Part shown: positions 52,248-64,000 of the stretch, one piece after another
Position numbering within the stretch: the stretch's first letter is position 1
Layout of the letters: each line of letters starts with the position of its first letter
Source: Cucumis sativus
Taxonomy: Eukaryota; Streptophyta; Magnoliopsida; Cucurbitales; Cucurbitaceae
Assembly (NCBI RefSeq): GCF_000004075.3
Contig: NC_026659.2
Location: 21,966,272 to 22,030,271, forward strand
DNA length: 64,000 nt
Direction: 5' to 3'
The notes under the pieces: model-generated
Databases searched by the model: none
What the model was told of the DNA's origin: nothing
What the model saw: only the letters and a program-made list of their open reading frames with translations
Position numbers and translations under genes: made by a program

Positions 52248-52936
52248 GTATTCTTGTTATGTTTTGTATCGAATCTGAGAAATCGCCCATAAGGTGTTTA
52301 TTGTAATGCATCTTTCTTTTTTTTTCCATTTTTTTTTTTTTGCAACTATTTAGAATTTGGGATTTGGGGTTCGATTATCTAATGTTTATAGGCTTGAAGT
52401 GATTGAAAATTTGCAATGCTGGGAGAAAAGCTCAATTTTGATGAAAAATTAGACAAGCCCACTAATGATTTTTTGGGGGGTTTCTTTACTTTTGTTTAGG
52501 TTGTGCTGCGCTCGTGGTGAGTGAATTTTGTGTTTATTTACTTTCTATGTTTGGCTGTTTTCGTTGTTGGTAAACTAAGGGATATGGCTGAGTTGTCTGC
52601 AGACTATAGACTTTGGTATTGAAGAAACTTAACAGATAAGTCTATCTTTTGAGTCGGCTTGGCTTCACGGTTTTGCGTGAACAAGTCATAGGTGCCGCCA
52701 TTTGTTTTGATTTTTGAATACGTTCTTTCCAATTCAATTTTTCCCCAGACATTTCCTTCAATTCCTACACGCGTCTGCAGTGGAGATGTATACCTTTTCT
52801 TCTTCTGTAACTTGTAACAATTTATTGCAGATCGAATTTTTTAATTTGCATACAATTTCTTTTTATATTTTTGCATTGATATTCATAGAGAAGGGTTTTG
52901 TTGGGTTCTTTTGCAGAAACTTCTTTATTCTGCTTG

Positions 52937-55900
52937 ATGGGGGCCAAAAGTTCAAAAGAGGCCTCGCCGTATCGTTCAACTTCTTCTTCCTCGTGGGGTG
53001 GTGGTGGGTATGCTCAATCGTCATATGGACATGAGACGCCAAGTTATGTGCCTCAGCAATCCTATCCTTCTCAGCAGTATTATACATCGTCTCAAGAGTG
53101 CTATGGGAATGTTGATAATGGCAGGAGGTTGGATAGAAGATACTCGCGGATTGCTGATAATTACAATTCTTTAGAAGAGGTAATTTCTAAATGGTTTAGG
53201 GTTTGATACATATTTTACCTCTATGGAATGGAGAATGATGGATTTGCATAGGATTTTTTGGGGGAAAGGGAAAGCTTTGTGCTTTTGGTTTTTTGTTCTC
53301 CTTTACTAGCTTTGTACTTCGAGCCAAATTTCAAAACTGAATAAAAAACAAGTTTCGAGAAACCTGTTTTTCATCTTCTGGAGCTCAGATTTCAAAAGTA
53401 TTCCTTGAATAGGAGATACTGATAAAAAAAAAAAGTTTAATTTTTAGAAATAAAGGCGTCATCGTACTGAGCCCACCTCTAATCTTCTGTCCTTTCAGGT
53501 AACAGAAGCTCTTGCGCGTGCTGGCCTTGAGTCTTCCAATCTTATTGTTGGCATTGATTTCACCAAGAGCAATGAGTGGACAGGTGAAGTATTAATTTTT
53601 GTGCCCAAAATTGCAAAATATGACCTATTATTTGCGGTGGGACATTCTAGTTTGACCTTTATATTTTCAAATAGGCGCAAGGTCGTTTAATAGACGAAGT
53701 CTACATCACATTGGAGACCAGCCAAATCCTTATCAACAGGCAATATCAATTATTGGAAAGACATTAGCTGCTTTTGATGATGATAACTTAATTCCCTGCT
53801 TTGGGTTTGGAGATGGTTGGTATCTTTTCTTTTCTTTGCAAAGCTCTTTTATCATTAAAGAACTTTGGTGTTCACTTTTCTGAATTGGCAGCGTCAACTC
53901 ATGATCAAGACGTCTTCAGTTTCTTCCCAGAAGAGGAGAGGTTTTGCAATGGATTTGAAGAAGTATTAAATCGTTATCAAGAAATTGCCCCACATCTACG
54001 ACTTGCAGGTTTGTTGTGAACATCTATCGCGTCTTTCTTATATTTGAGGACCTCTCTCTTTTATATGGAATTTAATCCGGGTTTTGTGATAGGTCCAACT
54101 TCATTTGCACCTGTTATTGAAATGGCCATGACCATTGTCGAGCAGAGTGGTGGCCAGTACCATGTTTTGCTAATAATTGCAGATGGACAGGTAGGTCTGA
54201 ATGTCCGATTCCCTGCTTCTGATATGCTGGTTAGGTATTAGGACAGCAGGGGTTAAACGAGCACCTTTTTTTCTTCTTCTCTTCTTCTTCTTCTTCTTCT
54301 TCTTCTTCTTCTTCTTCTTCTTCTCTTCTTCTTCTTCTTCTTCTACTCCTACTACTATCACTACTGGCTGCTGCTACTCTGTAGTTTCTATAAGGAAAAT
54401 GTAGGGTGGAAAATGAAATGTAGAGGGACGTCCCTAGAGCCAAAAGAATATGGTGTTGTCCCTGTCAGCATGTACAGAGCTCTATGATAATAAAAATTAA
54501 TAGAACGACAACATTCTTGGGATGTTTTGCTTATGAAGTCTACTATGCTTAAGTCGGAAATGTCTTGAGTCTTTCACGTAATAAGTTAACCCTGTGTCTG
54601 GTTTGTGCGTTTGTGAACTAGTGTGTACCATAAAGGGTGGATATCTTAAACTTGAGTCTGTGTAACCTATAAGATTAAGTAACCATACCTTAGACTGAGC
54701 AAACTTGCATTTTAAATCCACATTTTTTAGGTCAATTTACACAAGCTCGCCTGTGAGCCAAATAGAACTACCTATCTCTTCACGAGTTTGAGATTATAGA
54801 TGCCTTTCATAATTTTCTTCTTACATTGGTGGTGAACATGCTAATGCGAGCCTTTGGACCAGCTCTACCCCATCTTTGTAGAATGTCAAGGGAACGGTTC
54901 TTTGATTTCCGTCTTTCTAGCAGACATGCAAGGAAAAAGGGAAAAAGAATCCTAGTGTTACCCAATAATCTCTATGCTCTTGCCTCGTCTAACTGTTGCT
55001 TAGACTTGTGTTTAAGCCATTGGATTAGATCATCTGTTTGCTTCTTCATGTCTTCTTAATGTGTTCCCATATGCTCAGGTGACTAGAAGTGTAGATACAG
55101 AACGTGGGAGGCTTAGTCCACAGGAACAGAAGACTGTTGATGCCATTGTTGAAGCAAGGTGAAAATGATGTTCTTGCATTCCTCTGCTCCCCTAGTTACT
55201 CTATAGCTCTATTCACTTGTGTTCGATTGATGATAATAATATATGCATTCATTTCACTGCAGCAAGTTCCCTCTCTCAATTGTTTTAGTTGGAGTTGGAG
55301 ATGGCCCCTGGGATATGATGAGAGAATTTGATGACAATATCCCATCACGTGCATTTGATAATTTTCAGGTTAGTACGATTACTTGGATCCATCATAGCAT
55401 ACAGATATACCTATTTGTGTGTGCCCACATATGCAAATGATATATGTATACATACACTCGTATTCATGGATGCTTACATTGCAGATATGTCTTCCTCTCT
55501 TATCAAGGTTCTGTTTCATTTTATCATTTCTCTCTCTGTGTGTCTAGTTTGTAAATTTCACAGAAATTATGTCAAAGAATATACCCACGTCTCGGAAAGA
55601 AACCGAGTTTGCTCTTGCAGCATTAATGGAGATTCCTTCCCAGTACAAAGCTACAATAGAACTTGATATTTTGGGGTAAGGGCCTACTTCCTCTTTTCTT
55701 TCTTTTTTTTGGCTCATCCGAAGCTATTTTTTCGTCAATAGGTTTTTGATATCTTCTAATATTTTGACTCAAATTTATGAGAAGAGAATTTTATTTTAAT
55801 GAAATGAAAAGAAGTGATAAATACAGAATTACAAATTATCTTTCCTTAGCAGATATAAAACTAGATGGAGACAGTTTTGACCCTATTTATGAATGTTTTA

Positions 55901-57611
55901 GAAATGGGTCTCAGAAATGTTCTTTATGTTTCTCGTTCTTTTCCATTAATAACGTTTTTGTTTACTGGAACAGTGGTCGCAAGGGTGTATCTCCTCAGAG
56001 AGTTGCACTTCCTCCACCAGTCTACGGTGCAGCTTCTCTTAATAGTTCAAAATCTTTTAGTAATTCAAAGCCTACCTGGTCTTCCAGTTATGAGCCAAGT
56101 GTGCCTTCTTTCTCTGTAAACAGAAACCCTACTCCTACTAGTACCGCACCTCCTGTAGCAAGCTCAACTTATGACAATCAGGTCGGTTAAATTTTAATCT
56201 TGCCTGACATGTTAGCTTATAATGCAATAGTTGTTTCATAGTGGGGGTAATTTCTAGCTTGAAAGAAAAGGACGTTTTCGTGAAAAGTGAATAGTGCGAA
56301 AAGAATACTAATTGCACTTCAACTTCAATTCAAATTGTGCATTCTTGTTGCTTCGCCTTGTGCAACAATTTACTGTTTTTGGTGTTAAGTATATTTGTTT
56401 TTGCAAGAAACTTTTGTGATGTTATTTAATATCATGTTCAAGACATTTATATGCATAAGTTCCCATCATCGGGTATATTTCTTTTTCCTCCTTTTAGTTT
56501 CTAGATTTTGTGGTTTAGATATAGCATAATTGTTAACGTGTAAAAGGTGTTTGTGTTCTGGGCCTTCTGGCAATTATTTTTTTAATTTTATTTTTTGATT
56601 CAGAGTAGTGTGTGTGTATATGTATATGAAGAAAAAAGCAGTTGTCTATGAAGGGTGACGAAACTGTACAAAGAACTAACACCCATGTAAAGAGAGACGT
56701 TAGAATGTATTCATTCGTTTTTTTGCAACCAATAGTTCCACAGAATAGCAAAATTAACTCCTATATAAAAAAAAAACAGCAACAATAACTAGCTTGATTA
56801 AAATCTTTATCTTGAAAAGTTGAGATGGAGAGCCAAACTACTCCATCAGAGTGATCTAGTAGGCATGCTTCTAAAAATCTAAATTAGATGTTAAACTATG
56901 CATGAAGTTTGTCTACCCATCATTCAATCCAACTAATGAAAGCCGTAGCCTGGCTTCCCCACATTAGATTTCTGAACTTGTTTCCTCAACCAAGTTCAGC
57001 ACGATCAGCTGTGGTCGTGCTACCGCTTGATTCCTTCTCTGACCCTTCATCCCCTGAATTTAAGGATACTGTTAAGATCAGGAAAACTAGAAAAATTATC
57101 AATATCATAGAGACAAAATAGAAAACTCTCTCAAATGTTAACCCGAAGATAGCTCAATTGGTTAAACATGGTTTAGTCTCTTGACTGGAGGGAAGACTCT
57201 AGAATGGTTATGACTTTTAATAGTTCTCTTTTGATATTTTAATGCAATTTCATTCTCATTTTCTTCTGAATATGTGCAAGTCCAACAATAGCAGTCGATA
57301 AGTTGCCAACAAAAACCCTTCCGCTGTGAAATGGCTAACATTATACTGATCTTGAACAGGTCTGCCCCATTTGCCTGACCAATCCAAAGGACATGGCTTT
57401 TGGCTGTGGACACCAGGTGAGATCTATATGGCAATTTCTTTTAACTATTATGGACAGACAACATGAATCAACAAATCCAAGTTTGAATGCTTTGAATACT
57501 GAATGTTCATGTGCTTGTTTTTCATTACAGACGTGTTGTGAATGTGGACAAGATCTCCAGACATGTCCGATATGCAGGAGCACCATTCACACCAGGATAA
57601 AGCTCTACTGA
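52937..57611 (+). CDS. RGLG: RING E3 ubiquitin ligase with copine-type vWA domain (RGLG family)
   Basis: Family members RGLG1/RGLG2 are myristoylated ligases that build K63-linked chains and act in hormone and stress signalling. Coding exons: 52937-53179, 53499-53583, 53675-53815, 53892-54008, 54093-54190, 55079-55158, 55263-55368, 55548-55675, 55974-56181, 57360-57416 and 57531-57611, all GT-AG and in phase, giving 447 aa (RGLG2 is slightly longer). MGAKSSK gives an N-myristoylation site at Gly2. A Ser/Tyr/Gln-rich stretch is followed by a vWA/copine domain (about 82-335) with the MIDAS-like [10 protein letters not shown] at Asp101. A Pro/Ser linker leads to a C3HC4 RING from Cys404 (CPIC, CGHQTCCECG, CPICRS). 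The start is the first ATG after the leader-intron acceptor. Confidence 0.95.
54272..54382 (+). repeat. Compound trinucleotide repeat (CTT)n-(CTA)n-(CTG)n in an RGLG intron
   Basis: About 22 CTT units with two interruptions (CTCTT) run into CTACTCCTACTACTATCACTACTG and end in GCTGCTGCTACT. The tract lies in the 888-bp intron between coding exons 5 and 6, about 80 bases after the donor. It creates artefactual open frames of Ser/Phe or Lys/Glu on both strands. Confidence 0.95.
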
Positions 57612-57900
57612 AGTCGCTAAAATTCTTTGTAATTTATTCCTTAATTGATATGTCCAGTCTGAATCCATTTGTCCATAGATGTTTGGGTTATGTTCTTCAA
57701 ATATACCATCTGAGTTGGCCCTTGAATTGCATAGTTGAGTAATTTGAAGAACTCTAGTTCCAAATTTGACGTCACGATGCAATCTTACTGATCTGCATCT
57801 TACTGATCTTCTGACCTTCTAAGTGTTTAAAAAACTTGTTTTTCTAGAGCATTTTTTTAAGTCCTTAGGAAGTCGTCCATCCAAATAAGCTTTAAAAATT
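57612..57900 (+). other. Probable 3' UTR and end of the RGLG-type gene
   Basis: T-rich sequence directly after the stop codon, without any coding potential; the overlapping frames on both strands are shadows of the RING exon. The polyadenylation site is not fixed. Confidence 0.4.
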
Positions 57901-58409
57901 ATGGGTACAAAGTTTTCTTTTAGTATAAACGTGTACAGGCTAACACAATGGGAGCAATTTCTATTTTGTTATTTGTTTTCTATAATTCGGCTGTGTTCAA
58001 TTGTGGTTTCAATTTGGAAGTGTGCCTCTTTCGTCTAGGATGCTAAGTTTTTCTTTATATAGAGGTGAAATTGAATCTTTAAATGGACTGTGAGACATAA
58101 TGCAAATAAATTTGGAAATTTAGAGCATTATAGATAGAACTAAAAATTGACATGTAACAATAACTATAGTTTTTTTTTTCTCTTTGAAATATTTTGTCAA
58201 TTTGCATGATTAAGAGGACAAAATGTTAACCTAGGATTTGACAATCTCAAGGGGAAGTGGGTTTGGAAGAAGAGTTCTGATCTAAGTTGGAATTGTACAC
58301 TCTTTGCACTAATGGCTAACTCAGTATCACATCAGTAAGTTTCAAAGGAAAACTCTGATTTTTCTTCCGAAAAATAAAAATAAAAGGAAAGGAGAATCAC
58401 AAGGCATGG

Positions 58410-58490
58410 ATGTTTAAAAGAAAAGAAAAGAAAAGAGGAAATAAAAAAGAAGAGAAAGGAAGAAAGGAGAAAAGAGAAGAAAAAGAGCAG
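58410..58490 (+). repeat. Polypurine tract with (GAAAA)n
   Basis: About 80 bases of almost pure A/G on the + strand, starting with four AAAAG units. It may be a simple-sequence expansion or the enlarged polypurine tract of an old retroelement. Confidence 0.7.
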
Positions 58491-59884
58491 AAACTTTAGG
58501 GCATTCATTTGACTCTTTTTCACATCTTTTTCTTTTTCATTTGATTTCTTTGGAGAAAATGGAGGAAATAGCTTGAAGAAGGTGGTTCTAAGTTGCCTTG
58601 AGGATTGGTGCTCGGGAAGCTGAAGCAATTTGTGAAAAATTAGCAAACACAACAAAAGCTTAGATCCTCCAATACCAGTCTATCTTTTTTATGCTTCTGA
58701 GCTATAGAAGAGGAGTTAGAAGTCGAAATTTATCAGGTTAGAAAGATGTTACAATTTAATAACAAAGTTTATGAAGGAATCTTAAGTTGAATCTGATGAG
58801 AAAGTGATGAAAATTAAAGGGAAAGACATACCACTGGTTTTATACACGAATTTGGAGAAGTTCCCTGTTTGAACCAAAGAAGAGGAATCAGAATTGGGAG
58901 CAGTCTCTGTTTTTAGGAAATTTTGGAAAAATCCATCGCTTTTAGGTTTTCATAACTTCAGATGAGTTGTAAAGAATTTAAAAACAAAGAGTTTGCCACA
59001 AATTTCACTCGATTTGGTCAAGTATTGAGTGAGTTATGAATTTTTGTTGTTGGAGGTTTAATCTGGAAGTAAAACCTAAATGGAAGATTTCCCTCAAAGT
59101 TAGAATTTGAGATGACATCTTATGTATGCCATTAACGTTCATCATAGAATGAACGGGGAAAACTGTTGTTGCACTTTGTCCTTTAACTCGCTTAATGTAC
59201 CGTTCCTCATGTGATCAAATCGCGTATTGATTATCTTGCCAAGTTGACAAAACGCCTAGTGATCGTAAAGCTTCAAAAACAGAAATTGATTAGAAGATGG
59301 CTGAGTCGCATATCACTGTCTTTAAAATATTTACGGCTCTCCTCTTTTGTGCAAACAAAATTATAGCCCCATCGGTTTCTAGGATAAAACAATATTTTGT
59401 TCTCCAATAGATTTTGCATAGAAATCAATTGAAATCTCAATACTCAAATAAACACTTACTAATGCTCGGTAAACTCAAAGAATAAGTTTTAGAGATAATT
59501 TTTTATTGGTTATGAAAATTTCTCGCGCGCGTACCCAATGAAAGAATGAGGAAAGTATATATATTGGGAGGAAATCAATTGAAAATTAATTTTGAGAAAT
59601 TAATTTATAACCTTTTTTTTATTTTATTTATGGAGGGGTTATGTTGACTTATTAAATGCTAAACAATAATAAAATGTTTGATTCTTTTAATCATGTGATA
59701 AAAATCATGACTTTAATATTTCTCATCATATTTGACCATCTCGTCTAGGATGTTAATATATACGGTGAGATGTTATAACCTTTCGTATGGCTATCTCGCA
59801 CAACTCATGTTATCACATAGTCATGATCAATATTACATAGTTGAAAAGCTAAAGCACGAAGGACTCTTAAGTTTTTATTTACAT

Positions 59885-59998
59885 AGCGTTGAAAACATAG
59901 CTATATCGCATAACTTAGTTTTCTCGCATTACATAAAGAATTAGCGTTTAAATCATAGCTATATCGCATAGTTTGATTTTCTTGCATAAAGATATTTT
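59885..59998 (+). repeat. Diverged 58-bp tandem repeat
   Basis: Two copies start AGCGTTGAAAACATAGCTATATCGCATA (59885) and AGCGTTTAAATCATAGCTATATCGCATA (59943), each followed by TTTTCTCGCAT- or TTTTCTTGCAT-like sequence. A more distant related word (ATGGCTATCTCGCACAACT) lies at 59787. Confidence 0.7.
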
Positions 59999-61299
59999 TT
60001 ATTTAACAAAAACTAGAAAGTTGACTACTTGGTTGTGATTTGAACTTACAGGCCAAGAAGAAATCAAGTGAATATGTAGACCAAGGATTTAGCTATCAGT
60101 TTATGAGTGACAAAAATGAATTTCAATTTAAGTTCTAAACGCGTTTTTCGAAGTTGATGTATAGAACATGCTTTGAAATAAATGTTTAAGCTATATTTGA
60201 TTTATATGATTATTTTCTAAAGCATGAGTTTACTAATGAATTTATAAGCCAACATGTTATAATAAGTTTCAAAGAGTTAAAAGATATCTTTTAGCTAGCA
60301 AAACTAGTTTTACAAATTTGAAACTTGCTTAACGTAAAAGATTTATATAAACATGCTATTCTAGTTTAGTATAGTCATTCATGTGCGAGACTGTTGAGTA
60401 TGTTTTAGTCTATTTCTAAGATATTCTGGAATTATAGTAACTCTATGGGGGAGTTTGTCCTATGCATAGAGGTCTTGTGATGAGGGTGTCCAGTTGATGC
60501 CTAGAGTTTCTATCACCTAGACTAGATAGAGATGAGGGCCCTATGGACGTCTAGATTTCCCATATCTCAGATAAATTATAACAAGATAAGGCATTGTGAT
60601 GCCTAGAGTTGTTATCATCATGAAGGTAGTTAGAGTATAGGAAGAAAAGAAAAGAGAAGTTTAAGAAACAAGTTTGAGAAACTTAAAATGTTTTGCTAAG
60701 TTTATCTATTACACGATGATTTATATGCAAGTTTTGTTTTTAAAGGTATGGAACTTTATAGCTCACTTTTTCAATATGTTTCTCTTTTTCAAGTGGAGAT
60801 CGTGGTTCTAGTGCCTAACTACATCTTGTCTACTCTACTAGAAATTTGAATTATTTTGTGTATATTCATTTCCATTCATGTATTCGGTCTTTGATTAAGA
60901 CAGTGAAGAGCTAAGAAAGTTGTGGTTTGCAATAGACTAGTAAATAACTAAGTGAGCTAAGATTGTATGTAGTAGTTTTGGTATTGTCGTCTTCTCCGAA
61001 TTTTACATGTTTATATCATATTTAATAATCCAATTTGTCTATAGGTTGAGTCTGATGTTGCATGTCTTAGAATATACTACATTTTTATTGATCCAGCAGG
61101 TTATATATTTTTGTTTAACGTTAATTTAAAGAGCAGGGTAAGCAGAGTCATCAAGTGTCGTTAGAGGAGGATGATGTCCATCTACTTCATGCCATCGTCT
61201 GACACCTAACGAGGAGTTGCTTCGAGATGACAATACAAGTGTAAGTAATGTTTACACAAGTGAACTCAAAAAGTGAGATCAAACTGGAGAATTCGGTTG

Positions 61300-62880
61300 A
61301 TCCATAATTTATGAAATATTTACAATAATAATGTAGTATAAGTTTTTTTGTCACAACTATATTTAATAAGATTTATTGTTTTTAAAAGTTATTGAGTATG
61401 CTAAATATATGTTAAACACCATTTTGGTTTTTTTAGTTCTAATAATGAGTGGAGATTAAAATTAAGACTTCTACCATTTGGATGGAGGTTGAGATAATAA
61501 TGTTATCCTCAGATTGAGGAAAGCTTGAAAACTTATTTGATAGAGATTGGTTAGGTATTTTTTACCCTTAAAATTTATGAACAAACTTATGATTCAACCA
61601 ATAATCACTCTAATTTAATTAAACTTTATTCATGTTTTGGTTAGAGTACACTAAATTGAGTTCAGGGAAGGACTACACTCCATTTTTCTTTTTATGTCTA
61701 TAAATTTAGGTTGAACTTACGCATACAAACAATCTACCTAATCTTACAACATTTAGGTTTATAAGTGTTCTAGTCATTTAGACTACATGCTATTTACTAA
61801 ATAAAATATTTAGAGTAGTATTTTCTCCTTTGGAAACACGATGTTTCCTTGATTTTTTATAATTGGACTAAAAACTAAAACTACTTTCAACTCAACTAAT
61901 CTAAATGTTTATCATCAATCAAGAGAATGTTGGGTGGGTGTAGCTTCAATGTACTTCATCAGAGGGTCAACAAAAAATAATTTTGTGTGCCTAAACTAAT
62001 CATAGTAACAATTAATTTAGTCTTTAAACTATTTAATTCTTATACTTTTAAATACAACCATTAACTATTTTACCATTTATGGTAATTTATTAGTATATAT
62101 GGTAAATAATATTATTAAAATTTAATGAAATTTTTAGGTAAATTGTTAAACTGATTGATTGGATGTATATATGTGTGTATATATATATTCAAAAGGTTAA
62201 TTTGGATCCTCAACTTTAAGTATTTTGCTCTTTCTACTTTTTAAAAGTATTTTTTTTTTCAATTTTTTTGTATCATTTTAAGGAATCAAAACATTACTTT
62301 TTATCAAAAGTACAGATCAAAATAAACACGGAGAGAGTGTTTAGGGGCAAAATGTTGATTATTATAATGGTAGGTTACAACAATTTTGTACGTAGATTAT
62401 TTTAGTTTAAGTTATAATAATATATATATGAGAAGTAAACTATTTTAGTTTAAGAAGTAAATAATAAATAGACTTTATGATGGATAGAATTTGGTAAATT
62501 TTGTTATATTTATAAAATTTTTAAAATGTTGATCTATAGTTAATTATTTTGAATCTAATTGTTAAATATGCGACAATCTCAAATAAATAATTTAAAAATT
62601 AAAAAGAAAAACTTAATCAAAAGAAATGTAGTTCAACAATGATGAATTAAGTTAGTAGTAAAAATGAAGAAAGATAGGAACTACATAAAGAGTTGTGGAA
62701 GAGATTAGCATAGATGGTGTGAGTAGCCGAATTTGAGATATGACATGTGGTTGCCACTAATAGATCCGTACTTTGAATTTATATAATGATATGGTAAGAA
62801 AGAAGAAGAAGAAATTAATGAAAAGTTTGACGTAATTAACAGTTCTGGGCCCTCTGGCGATGCCGAAAATACGATGGACA
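61300..62880. other. AT-rich intergenic region, promoter side of the PMT gene
   Basis: No gene seen. There are short TA-rich tracts near 62170 and 62420. The last 150 bases (62860-63014) become pyrimidine-rich (CTTCTT, TCTTCACC), as is typical for a plant leader. Confidence 0.5.
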
Positions 62881-63014
62881 CTATGAATTAACTTTCTTCT
62901 TAATCTTCTTTAGCTGATACCCAATCTCTTCCCCAATCTGAATCTCTTCACCTTTTTCTTCTTCCATTTCTCTGAATCTTCACTCTTATTGATTCCCCCA
63001 TTGTTGTTGCAGTG

Positions 63015-63796
63015 ATGAAGCACAAAACCCACTCCCTTTCCTCCACTCGTTTACTCAAACTCCTCCTTCTCGGATTCATCATCCTTCTCGCCCTCCTTTG
63101 CCTCTATTATGGATCCTCTTTCGCTCCCAGCTCCCGCAGATCTGATGGGGAAGATTCTGATCCTCTTTTTGCTGGTGACCTTTCCAATCATGATTTCGAT
63201 GATTTGCATGAACCTCATCGAGACCTGAGTCTTCAAGTCCCTCAGTCTATACCTGTAAGTATCACTAGTTTTGTGGGTTGTTTTTTTTTTTTTTTAGTTT
63301 AGAAGTTTGTTTGCTTGATATTATTCTTGTTTTGTTAATTTAGATCTGCGATGAAAGGTTTTCGGAGTTGATACCTTGTTTAGATAGAAACCTTATTTAC
63401 CAATTGAAATTGAAGCTCAATTTGAGTTTGATGGAGCATTATGAACGGCATTGCCCTCCTCCTGAACGCCGCTATAATTGTCTTATTCCTCCTCCTACTG
63501 GTTATAAGGTTGGTTATTTATGTACTTAGGGGAAGAAATTTTGGTGCTTTTATTGATGGGTTTTAAGCTTATTTTGAATTTTGATCCCGACAAAATTATA
63601 ACTAGAGTTTCAGATCCCAATAAGATGGCCAAATAGCAGGGATGAAGTGTGGAAGGCTAACATACCTCATACACACCTTGCACAAGAAAAATCAGACCAG
63701 AACTGGATGGTTGTGAATGGGGATAAGATCAATTTTCCTGGAGGTGGAACTCATTTTCATTATGGAGCTGATAAGTATATCATTGCACTTGCAAGG
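63015..63796 (+). CDS. PMT9: Probable pectin/Golgi methyltransferase PMT family (QUA2/TSD2-like, resembles PMT9), 5' part
   Basis: Type II Golgi membrane proteins with an S-adenosylmethionine methyltransferase domain; relatives QUA2/QUA3 act on homogalacturonan. Exons seen are 63015-63254, 63344-63508 and 63614-63796 (196 codons, all phase 0), then a donor (GTGAGT) and an intron running past the right edge. A short cytosolic tail is followed by a membrane span at about 13-30 (LLKLLLLGFIILLALLCLYYG), then a stem. The DUF248 start follows: CDERFSELIPCLDR, LMEHYERHCPPPERRYNCL, PIRWPNSRDEVWKANIPHTH, NWMVVNGDKINFPGGGTHFH. These blocks closely match Arabidopsis PMT9. The SAM-binding domain lies beyond the window. 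The start is the ATG at 63015; the GTG one codon earlier is not a plant start. Confidence 0.9.
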
Positions 63797-64000
63797 GTGA
63801 GTTGTTTCTCTGTTGTCAATCCTTGATGTATTGTACTGAAAGAGAGAGTGACAAATACAGTTCAATGTAGTCTCAAATTCGAGTATTTTGATAGCTTCCC
63901 AACTGTCAAAATTTATTTCTATGCTTAGTCTTCTTTCTGCAAGTAAATGAATAATGTGTGGACATGGATTCATGCTTAAATTCTTGTTGTGAGTATTGTC

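Larger units (their letters stand above)
57900..61300 (+). mobile_element. LTR-retrotransposon-like debris
   Basis: No coding domain survives. The region has the texture of a long plant LTR: a polypurine tract (58410-58490), a segment with repeated ATGCCTAGAGTT and ATGGACGTCTAGA words (60480-60610), and a segment at about 60755-60830 resembling 25495-25560 of the upstream LTR (TAGCTCAC, TTTCAA, ATGTTTCTCTT, GTTCTAG, GTGCCTA in the same order). Boundaries are not determined. Confidence 0.35.

Noticed and set aside
52714..53034. 106-aa plus-strand frame overlapping the RGLG start
   Set aside because: It crosses the leader intron and is out of frame with the RGLG exon; its composition is T-rich intron-like.
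54170..54443. Ser/Phe-, Lys- and Glu-rich frames in the RGLG intron
   Set aside because: They are translations of a trinucleotide microsatellite within an intron.
58332..58655. 107-aa minus-strand Phe/Ser/Leu-rich frame
   Set aside because: It is the complement of a polypurine simple-sequence tract.
63012..63014. GTG start one codon before the PMT ATG
   Set aside because: Plant nuclear genes start at ATG; the reading frame is identical and the ATG at 63015 fits the family N-terminus.

Overview
This is a nuclear window from a flowering plant. Genes have short exons and AT-rich GT-AG introns, intergenic DNA is very AT-rich with microsatellites, and there are plant-type LTR, LINE and CACTA remnants. 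Every recognisable protein resembles a eudicot one. The repeat flavour suggests Cucurbitaceae, which is an inference from general knowledge and not proven here. No operon, CRISPR array, phage or other prokaryotic feature is present.

Seven genes are supported. (1) 5233-7155 (+), the tRNA t6A enzyme Kae1/OSGEP: three coding exons, 352 aa, and a possible 5' UTR exon about 2.6 kb upstream. (2) 15576-19840 (+), a CYP724-family cytochrome P450 of brassinosteroid synthesis: nine exons, 486 aa. (3) 27536-30988 (+), an ESF2/ABT1-type RRM protein of ribosome biogenesis: seven exons, 380 aa, ending in an 18-bp exon. (4) 35673-36137 (-), an intronless 154-aa plant protein of unknown function. (5) 43319-44206 (-), an intronless secreted matrix metalloproteinase of 295 aa. 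(6) 52937-57611 (+), an RGLG-type RING E3 ubiquitin ligase: eleven coding exons, 447 aa. (7) 63015 to beyond the right edge (+), the 5' part of a Golgi PMT/QUA-type methyltransferase resembling PMT9.

Between the genes: 1-2300 has a CACTA-type transposon end. 7900-8310 and 22919-26300 have LTR-retrotransposon remnants with tRNA-Met-like primer sites. 26800-29420 has two LINE 3' fragments, one upstream of the ESF2-like gene and one inside its third intron. 45237-45640 has a decayed 115-bp tandem repeat. 57900-61300 has LTR-like debris. Long stretches (8.4-15.2 kb, 20-22.9 kb, 31-35.6 kb, 36.2-43.3 kb, 44.3-52 kb) show no convincing gene.

The genes are ordinary housekeeping or signalling genes and do not form a pathway. 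From memory, CYP724A1, RGLG2 and PMT9 lie very close together on Arabidopsis chromosome 5, so the right two-thirds of the window looks like an expanded conserved syntenic block. I found no convincing new biological system. The points most worth a second look are this microsynteny, the altered cysteine switch of the metalloproteinase, the terminal mini-exon and LINE-bearing intron of the ESF2-like gene, and several lineage-type tandem repeats.
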